19,429 nt of DNA from Clostridiales bacterium (GTDB lineage: Bacteria; Bacillota; Clostridia; Christensenellales; UMGS416): the NCBI GenBank assembly GCA_012515725.1, contig JAAYXU010000111.1, forward strand, positions 1 through 19,429, in the 5' to 3' direction. Shown one piece after another: positions 15,127-19,429 of the stretch (its first letter is position 1; every line of letters begins with the position of its first letter). The notes beneath the pieces were generated by a model, which was given only the letters and a program-made list of their open reading frames with translations, was not told the origin of the DNA and did no database searches. The translations under genes and the position numbers were made by a program.

Positions 15127-15995
15127 TGATTCGCGCCAAAATCGAGCGACTTCCCAAGAGACTCATCGACTGGGCTCAGATCGTATTCGGCAGCTTTCTC
15201 GTTGCGGTTGCGTTCGACCTTTTTTTCATACCCAACCGGATCGCTCCGGGCGGCCTTTCGGGTGTGGCGACGCTCATACACGCCGGAACCGGATGGCCGG
15301 TCGGCTTAATCATGGCCTGCCTTAATATACCTATTTTTCTAATCGCGGCGCGGATGCGCGGAGCGACGTTCCTCGTGCGTTCGCTGGCAGGTATGCTGAT
15401 ACTTTCACTTCTTATTGATATACTGCCGATACCCGAGGCGATTGAGTCGGTGATGGGAGGCGACGTACTGCTGGCGACGGTGTACGGAGGTCTCTTGATG
15501 GGCGCGGGCGTCGGCCTCGTGCTGCGGGGCAGCGCGACCACCGGCGGAACCGATATGATCGCCCAGATTATTAACTGGCTGCTGCCCCATGTCCGGGTGG
15601 CCTGGGTGCTCTTCGCGGTGGATCTGTGCGTCGTCGTGGCGGCGGGCATTGTATTTAATCCGAAGCTGGCGCTCTACGCGCTGGTCGCGCTGTTCCTGTC
15701 GGCGCGGGCCACCGAATTTGTGCAGTACGGACTCAACCCCGCAAAAGCATGCTTCATCATATCCGAGCATTCGGACGAAATCTCCCGGCGCATACTCAGT
15801 GAGCTGGAGCGGGGCGTTACGGCGCTCTACAGCCGCGGCATGTACAGCGGCACCGACCGAAAGACGCTCATGTGCATCGTTAGCCGCATAGAGATCCCCC
15901 GCCTCAAGCGGCTAGTCGAATCCGAGGATCCGCAAGCGTTCGTCGTCGTCTCCGAGGCCAACGAGGTGCTGGGCGAGGGCTTTACCCGCACATAG
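15126..15995 (+). CDS. YitT-family membrane protein with C-terminal DUF2179 domain
   Basis: 289 residues. The N-terminal two thirds has about five hydrophobic spans with the YitT signature: FGSFLVAVAFDLFFIPNRIAPGGLSG near the start, YGGLLMGAGVGLVLRGSATTGGTDMIA in the middle, then a span ending in FLSARATEFVQYG. The C-terminal cytoplasmic DUF2179 domain (about 205-285) has the usual IISEHSDEI, RGVTALYSRGMYSG and ANEVLGEGF. The family's function is not established; a transporter or regulatory role has been suggested. The start at 15126 shares one base with the nnr stop (TAATG), preceded by a G-rich stretch that may serve as the binding site. It is the last gene of the birA-to-yitT set. Confidence 0.88.
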   Translation: MIRAKIERLPKRLIDWAQIVFGSFLVAVAFDLFFIPNRIAPGGLSGVATLIHAGTGWPVGLIMACLNIPIFLIAARMRGATFLVRSLAGMLILSLLIDILPIPEAIESVMGGDVLLATVYGGLLMGAGVGLVLRGSATTGGTDMIAQIINWLLPHVRVAWVLFAVDLCVVVAAGIVFNPKLALYALVALFLSARATEFVQYGLNPAKACFIISEHSDEISRRILSELERGVTALYSRGMYSGTDRKTLMCIVSRIEIPRLKRLVESEDPQAFVVVSEANEVLGEGFTRT

Positions 15996-16073
15996 CTGCG
16001 GGATTGGAGCGGACAGGCGTTAGTGTAAAATAGTTCTGGGTAAATAAGCAGGCATGACTACAGGTCCCGAAGG

Positions 16074-16105
16074 GAGCCTCCCGCCCCCGCGGGGGCGGGA
16101 GGCTC
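16074..16105. repeat. 32-bp perfect GC palindrome
   Basis: The half-site GAGCCTCCCGCCCCCG (16074-16089) is followed directly by its exact reverse complement (16090-16105), with no loop bases. As RNA it would form a stem of about 14 pairs closed by a small GC loop. A smaller overlapping hairpin, TCCC-GAA-GGGA (16065-16075), precedes it. Neither strand has a T-run after it, so it is not a standard terminator. It could stop or stabilise the upstream mRNA, or be one copy of a repeat family. Confidence 0.75.
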
Positions 16106-16127
16106 GAGAAAAGGTGCAGGCCCCGGC

Positions 16128-16157
16128 TGGACAACCTTTCGGGGCGAATGATACAAT
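16128..16157 (+). promoter_or_regulatory. Promoter candidate for the FGGY kinase
   Basis: TGGACA (16128-16133, one mismatch) and TACAAT (16152-16157, one mismatch) are 18 bases apart. The leader to the ATG at 16208 would be about 45 bases. Confidence 0.5.
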
Positions 16158-16179
16158 ATGCGATGTTCCAATACAATAT
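16151..16179 (+). repeat. Direct repeat ATACAATAT, two copies 20 bp apart
   Basis: ATACAATAT occurs at 16151-16159 and 16171-16179. The first copy contains the -10 box. The 20-bp period is about two helical turns, which could suit a regulator binding the same face, but the AT-rich sequence could also be coincidental. Confidence 0.3.
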
Positions 16180-16207
16180 AAACGTGGGAATGCAGGGAGG
16201 ATTGATT

Positions 16208-17716
16208 ATGGCGATCGCTGGACTGGACGTAGGTACATCCGGGAGCAAATGCACGATTTTTCATGACGAAGGATCGGTCAGCTCCTATAGCTACAGGGAA
16301 TACGCGCTGGAGCGGAGCAGCCTCGGATATATTGAGCTCAATCCCGACCGCGTGTGGGAGGCGGTACGCACCGTGATCGCCGAGGCCGCCGCGGGCCACA
16401 AGAGCGGGCCGGTCCGTGCGCTGTGCATTACCTCTTGCGGAGAGATGGGCGTGCCGGTCGACCGGGAGGGCCGGGCGCTCTACGGCAGTATGCCCTACAC
16501 CGATCCCCGCGGCCAGGAGCAGTGCGACAGGCTAATCGCCCGCCTGGGACGCAGCGAAATCATGACCCGGTCAGGACACAACCCCCACCCGATGTACAGC
16601 GCGCCCAAGATCATGTGGCTGCGCGACAACGAGCCCGACGTGTATCGCCGGATGGTGACATTCCTGCAGTACAGCGACTTCATACTCTTCCGGCTTACCG
16701 GTGAGAAGGCGGTGGACTGGTCGCTGGCTTCGCGGACGCTGATGTTTAATGTCGCTAAAAAGGAATGGGATACGGTGCTACTCGACGCGGCCGAGCTGCG
16801 CGCCGACCAGTTTCCAAAGCCCGTACAGGCAGGTACGCCGGTCGCGACGGTGCTGCCCAGCGTGGCCGACGAGCTGGGCCTGTCATCGAGCACGGTGGTC
16901 TTGCTGGGTGGTCAGGATCAGATCGGAGCCGTCGTGGGCGGCGGCGCGATGGAGCCGCGCGTCGCCGTCAACGGGACCGGTTCGGTTGACTGTATCACGC
17001 CGGTTTTCGACAGGCCTAATACTGGCGAGGAAATGCGCCGGTACAACTTCGCCTGCGTTCCTTATATCCGCCCCGACTACTATGTGACATATGCGTTCAG
17101 CTTCTACGGCGGAGCGCTGCTCAAATGGTACCGCGACAAATTCGCGCAGGACGCGGTGCGCGAGGCGAGATCCCAGGGCGTCAGCGTGTACACATACCTC
17201 GAGTCCACGGCTCCGGACGAGCCCACGGGACTACTCATACTCCCCCATCTGTCGGGCGCGGCGACGCCCTACATGGACATCCATTCGGTGGGCGCGGTCA
17301 TCGGGCTGACCGCCGATACCGACAGCGGCGCTCTGTACAGGGGCCTCATGGAGGGCGTGGCCTACGAGATGCGCGTCAATCTAGACTGCCTGCGCGAAGC
17401 CGGAGTCCCGGTGGAGCGGCTTATCGCCACGGGAGGCGGCAGCCGCTCGCCTATGTGGATGCAGATGCGGGCGGATTTATTTAATCTGCCGGTATCGGTT
17501 CCCGAGGTCGAGGAAGCCGGTACGCTGGGAGCGGCTATCATGGCGGGAGCAGTCTGCGGGCTGTATCGGGACATCGCTGAGGGAGCACGGCGGCTTGTGC
17601 GCATCAAGCGCACTTTTGAGCCCGATCCCGCGCTTCATGACAGGTACGAGGAGCTATACGGGAAGTATCGCCGGGTATACGACTGCGTGCGCGAGATACA
17701 GGGCAGACGAAACTAG
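16208..17716 (+). CDS. FGGY-family carbohydrate kinase (xylulokinase-like)
   Basis: 502 residues. It phosphorylates a sugar or polyol with ATP; the family includes xylulose, glycerol, gluconate and erythritol kinases. The N-terminal phosphate loop is AGLDVGTSGSK (4-14). The substrate region has SMPYTDPRGQEQ (94-105), and the catalytic aspartate is likely Asp237 in GGQDQIGAVVGGG. The ATP-side domain has NGTGSVDCI, a YEMRVNL segment, ATGGGSRSPMWMQMRADLF (407-425) and EEAGTLGAAIMAG. The ATG at 16208 has AGGGAGG seven bases upstream; an in-frame ATG at 16148 lies within the promoter and lacks such a site. No sugar transporter or isomerase is adjacent, so the substrate is not known. The stop codon overlaps the convergent gene's stop. 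Confidence 0.88.
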   Translation: MAIAGLDVGTSGSKCTIFHDEGSVSSYSYREYALERSSLGYIELNPDRVWEAVRTVIAEAAAGHKSGPVRALCITSCGEMGVPVDREGRALYGSMPYTDPRGQEQCDRLIARLGRSEIMTRSGHNPHPMYSAPKIMWLRDNEPDVYRRMVTFLQYSDFILFRLTGEKAVDWSLASRTLMFNVAKKEWDTVLLDAAELRADQFPKPVQAGTPVATVLPSVADELGLSSSTVVLLGGQDQIGAVVGGGAMEPRVAVNGTGSVDCITPVFDRPNTGEEMRRYNFACVPYIRPDYYVTYAFSFYGGALLKWYRDKFAQDAVREARSQGVSVYTYLESTAPDEPTGLLILPHLSGAATPYMDIHSVGAVIGLTADTDSGALYRGLMEGVAYEMRVNLDCLREAGVPVERLIATGGGSRSPMWMQMRADLFNLPVSVPEVEEAGTLGAAIMAGAVCGLYRDIAEGARRLVRIKRTFEPDPALHDRYEELYGKYRRVYDCVREIQGRRN

Positions 17717-18717
17717 CGGACTTCCGGCTCGGTGCTTTTAGCGGTCCTCGGGACGCGGCGCGGCCGCCGCCTGTGAAACACAAGCTCGCGCTGAACGAGA
17801 AAGCTGATCACATACAGTAGAATATCGACCGCCAGCTTAACAGGCATAGCAGGAAGCCCCAGCACCGTAGAAAAAAGGCGGATGAGTCCGGTACCGACAG
17901 CGGCCACGACGACAGCCAGCGCAAAGTAGCGGACTAGCGCCTGCGCCAGAGGGACCCGGCTTTGCCTGTCGGAAAACACCAGCATCCGGTTCAGCGTGAA
18001 GTTTACGGTCGAGCTCACGGCCCGGGCCACCGCATGCGCAGCCTCGGCGTAGTGAAGCGGAGTCAGCAGCAGCGCAAAAAGGCCGTAGTCGACCCCAGCC
18101 GACAGGAGCGAGGAGCAGGTAAAGCGCAGGAATACCGCCAGAAAGCACAGCATGTTCCATACGACCGCGGCGGCGGGACGCACGGCGGGCGGCTCCTGCG
18201 GGCGCAGCTCCACCTCGGCAAGCGGCAGATTCAGGGAGCGCACGCTCAGAAGCGCGCGGGTATAGAGCGGTTTCCGGCCGGGCCGATTCAGCGCGCCCAC
18301 CAGCTGGGCAGGCCATACGGCAAGCCCCGCGTACAGGTCATGCACCGCGCGTCCCTGAGTGAAGCGGTATATCCACGCCGCGACCCGCTCCAGAGCCGGG
18401 AGCCCGCCCGCCCGGCGGGCTGCGACCATAGCTCCGGGATTGCGGGCCGCGGTCTCAAGTACAGCCAGCCCGTCGGCAGCCGTCCAGCCCCGCTCAAGGG
18501 GCAGCAGCATGAGACCCGAAGGGCTCTCTCCTCCCGCCGCGCGGGCAACGGCGCTCCGTATCAGCGTCTCCCCGTCGGGGCTGGGATCGGATAGCCAGCC
18601 TTGGGGCGCGATGCCATCCGGCGACCAAATGAGGGGCGTATGCCCCGCCGCGGCGAACGCGCGGGCGGCTTCCAGGGCTTCCCCGCCCGTTCGGCTGCTG
18701 GTAATGAGTACGTACAC
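17713..18717 (-). CDS. Membrane protein: degenerate glycosyltransferase-like half fused to a GtrA domain
   Basis: 334 residues. The C-terminal part (about 196-318) is a four-helix GtrA domain: FLRFTCSSLLSAGVDYG, AVSSTVNFTLNRMLVF and ILLYVISFLVQRELVF. GtrA proteins are thought to flip or move polyprenyl-linked sugars for cell-wall glycosylation. The N-terminal 180 residues keep the outline of a DPM1-like family-2 glycosyltransferase, such as VHDLYAGLAVWP (normally D.qtG.r..p) and LPLAEVELRP (normally EVpi.y). They lack a recognisable nucleotide-sugar DxD site and have lost the usual beginning, so this half is probably not catalytic. I chose GTG 18717, six bases after GGAGG; a TTG at 18720 is only three bases from it. 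The tail is very basic. Confidence 0.75.
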   Translation of the reverse strand: MYVLITSSRTGGEALEAARAFAAAGHTPLIWSPDGIAPQGWLSDPSPDGETLIRSAVARAAGGESPSGLMLLPLERGWTAADGLAVLETAARNPGAMVAARRAGGLPALERVAAWIYRFTQGRAVHDLYAGLAVWPAQLVGALNRPGRKPLYTRALLSVRSLNLPLAEVELRPQEPPAVRPAAAVVWNMLCFLAVFLRFTCSSLLSAGVDYGLFALLLTPLHYAEAAHAVARAVSSTVNFTLNRMLVFSDRQSRVPLAQALVRYFALAVVVAAVGTGLIRLFSTVLGLPAMPVKLAVDILLYVISFLVQRELVFHRRRPRRVPRTAKSTEPEVR

Positions 18718-18752
18718 CAACTGCCTCCGTCTTATTTGATGAGATATGGGGC

Positions 18753-18761
18753 ATTATACCA
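18753..18761 (-). promoter_or_regulatory. Extended -10 promoter of the GtrA fusion gene
   Basis: On the minus strand TGG-TATAAT (18761-18753) is a perfect -10 hexamer with the TGn extension. No good -35 lies at the right distance (TTCTGC is 16 bases upstream), as is common for extended -10 promoters. The leader is about 30 bases. Confidence 0.6.
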
Positions 18762-18806
18762 CATCCAGCGCATTGCAGAACGACAATGAGGCGTCCGGCA
18801 GAGCGC

Positions 18807-19238
18807 TCAATAGCCCCAGTCGTCGACTTTCCACTCTCCCGATTCGCTCTCTCTTATCAAAATCCAGTTCCATCCTTCATATGTGCTGCTGGGATTAAGA
18901 CTTCCATCGCCGCCCGAAGCATCGACCTTGAAACTGGACAAAAGCACGATCGTGTTTTCAGCGGTCGCTCCGTTCAGCGATCCCTTACCTCCGCGCAAAT
19001 ACCCTTTTATAAATGAATCCGAGTGCTCCTCGTCGTACCATAGATTGGTAAGCTCACACCCCTTAAAATCCTTGAATTTGTCTTTGACGCGTTCTGCGGC
19101 GCTTTCAATTTCGTCCTGACTGAATCTTACCGACGAGCCCGGATCTACAGCGACATGATCCGTGATTCCGGCATTTTCACAAGCAGTGAGCGACAGAACG
19201 AACAGGATGCAGGCGATTATAAAAGACACTTTTCTCAT
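18807..19238 (-). CDS. Small lipoprotein, probably DUF4829-like
   Basis: 143 residues. A typical lipoprotein signal peptide, MRKVSFIIACILFVLSLTAC, ends in the lipobox LTAC with Cys20 as the lipid attachment site. The mature part has SQDEIESAAERVKDKFKDF, CELTNLWYDEEHSDSFIKGYL, TIVLLSSFKVDASGGDGSLN and a closing WILIRESESGEWKVDDWGY. I recall this layout from small Firmicute lipoproteins annotated as DUF4829; no function is established. The ATG at 19238 has GGAGG seven bases upstream; an ATG at 19256 would add six residues but lies ahead of that site. It has its own promoter and is less GC-rich than the central genes. A longer ORF on the other strand here is not supported. Confidence 0.82.
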   Translation of the reverse strand: MRKVSFIIACILFVLSLTACENAGITDHVAVDPGSSVRFSQDEIESAAERVKDKFKDFKGCELTNLWYDEEHSDSFIKGYLRGGKGSLNGATAENTIVLLSSFKVDASGGDGSLNPSSTYEGWNWILIRESESGEWKVDDWGY

Positions 19239-19282
19239 TTCTTTACCTCCAACCATAGACCTCTACCTATACCGGCCTATAA

Positions 19283-19291
19283 AGTATATCA
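19283..19291 (-). promoter_or_regulatory. Extended -10 promoter of the lipoprotein gene
   Basis: TGA-TATACT on the minus strand (19291-19283) is an extended -10 with one mismatch. A TTGTTT lies 15 bases upstream as a possible weak -35. The leader is about 40 bases. Confidence 0.5.
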
Positions 19292-19316
19292 TGCGGTAAA
19301 ATAAAACAAAAGCAAG

Positions 19317-19345
19317 TTGACAGTGCGGTATAGATGAAATATGAT
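19317..19345 (+). promoter_or_regulatory. Near-consensus sigma-A promoter at the right edge
   Basis: A perfect TTGACA (19317-19322) is separated by 17 bases from TATGAT (19340-19345, one mismatch). It is divergent from the lipoprotein promoter and drives the gene starting at 19393. Confidence 0.75.
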
Positions 19346-19392
19346 TGATTTACAAATATATAAGCCACCCTGTAGTATGAGGAGCGTGTATC

Positions 19393-19429
19393 TTGAAGAA
19401 GCGCAAGGAATACATCTATACAAGCGGTG
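19393..19429 (+). CDS. Start of an unknown gene (partial)
   Basis: Only 12 codons are visible: a TTG start, then KKRKEYIYTSG, with the frame open to the window end. GAGGAG (19379-19384) lies eight bases upstream and a near-consensus promoter precedes it. The lysine-rich beginning is common in both secreted and DNA-binding proteins, so nothing can be said about its function. Confidence 0.5.
   Translation, partial: MKKRKEYIYTSG

Noticed and set aside
16054..16266. Plus-strand frame of 70 codons through the 32-bp palindrome
   Set aside because: No binding site; the product is a translation of the palindrome and promoter and runs into the kinase start.
1..19429. CRISPR arrays, tRNA or rRNA genes, insertion sequences, riboswitches
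   Set aside because: I saw no regularly spaced repeats, no clover-leaf or rRNA-like stretches, no transposase, and no leader resembling a known riboswitch; weak cases cannot be excluded without a covariance-model search.

Overview
The window (19.4 kb) looks like chromosome from an anaerobic or facultative, GC-rich Gram-positive bacterium of the Clostridia type. I infer this from strong GGAGG-type ribosome binding sites before almost every gene, TTGACA/TATAAT-type promoters, a FeoA/FeoB pair with a Clostridia-like FeoB, a YitT-family protein and a short Firmicute-style lipoprotein. I cannot name a genus. The central 18 kb is GC-rich; both ends are clearly richer in AT.

Layout. (1) 1-212, minus: start of an AT-rich gene resembling BglII/BstYI-family restriction endonucleases, cut by the window edge. 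(2) 372-2796, minus: feoA-feoB, ferrous iron uptake. (3) 3081-11094, plus: a seven-gene operon behind a good sigma-A promoter and a palindromic, GntR-like operator. In order: CoA-acylating aldehyde dehydrogenase, ADP-forming acyl-CoA ligase beta and alpha (SucC/SucD-like), and E1-alpha, E1-beta, E2 and E3 of a 2-oxo-acid/acetoin dehydrogenase complex. It closes with a hairpin terminator. (4) 11348-15995, plus: a tightly overlapping set of birA, a P1-family (DmpA/NylC-like) peptidase, acpS, nnr and a YitT-family membrane protein. (5) 16208-17716, plus: an FGGY sugar kinase, preceded by a 32-bp perfect palindrome. (6) 17713-18717, minus: a membrane protein with a degenerate glycosyltransferase half fused to a GtrA domain; its stop codon overlaps the kinase stop. 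(7) 18807-19238, minus: a small lipoprotein. (8) 19393 to the end, plus: the start of an unknown gene behind a near-consensus promoter.

How the genes work together. The most interesting unit is the seven-gene operon. Read as a pathway, the dehydrogenase complex splits a substrate (best guess acetoin) into acetyl-CoA and an aldehyde. The acylating aldehyde dehydrogenase turns the aldehyde into a second acyl-CoA, and the ligase converts acyl-CoA to the acid while making ATP. The aldehyde dehydrogenase resembles the succinate-semialdehyde/sulfoacetaldehyde branch, and the ligase alpha subunit has altered substrate-side motifs, so the real substrate may not be acetoin. The downstream birA-to-yitT set is mostly cofactor and metabolite housekeeping: biotinylation, carrier-protein activation and NAD(P)H repair.
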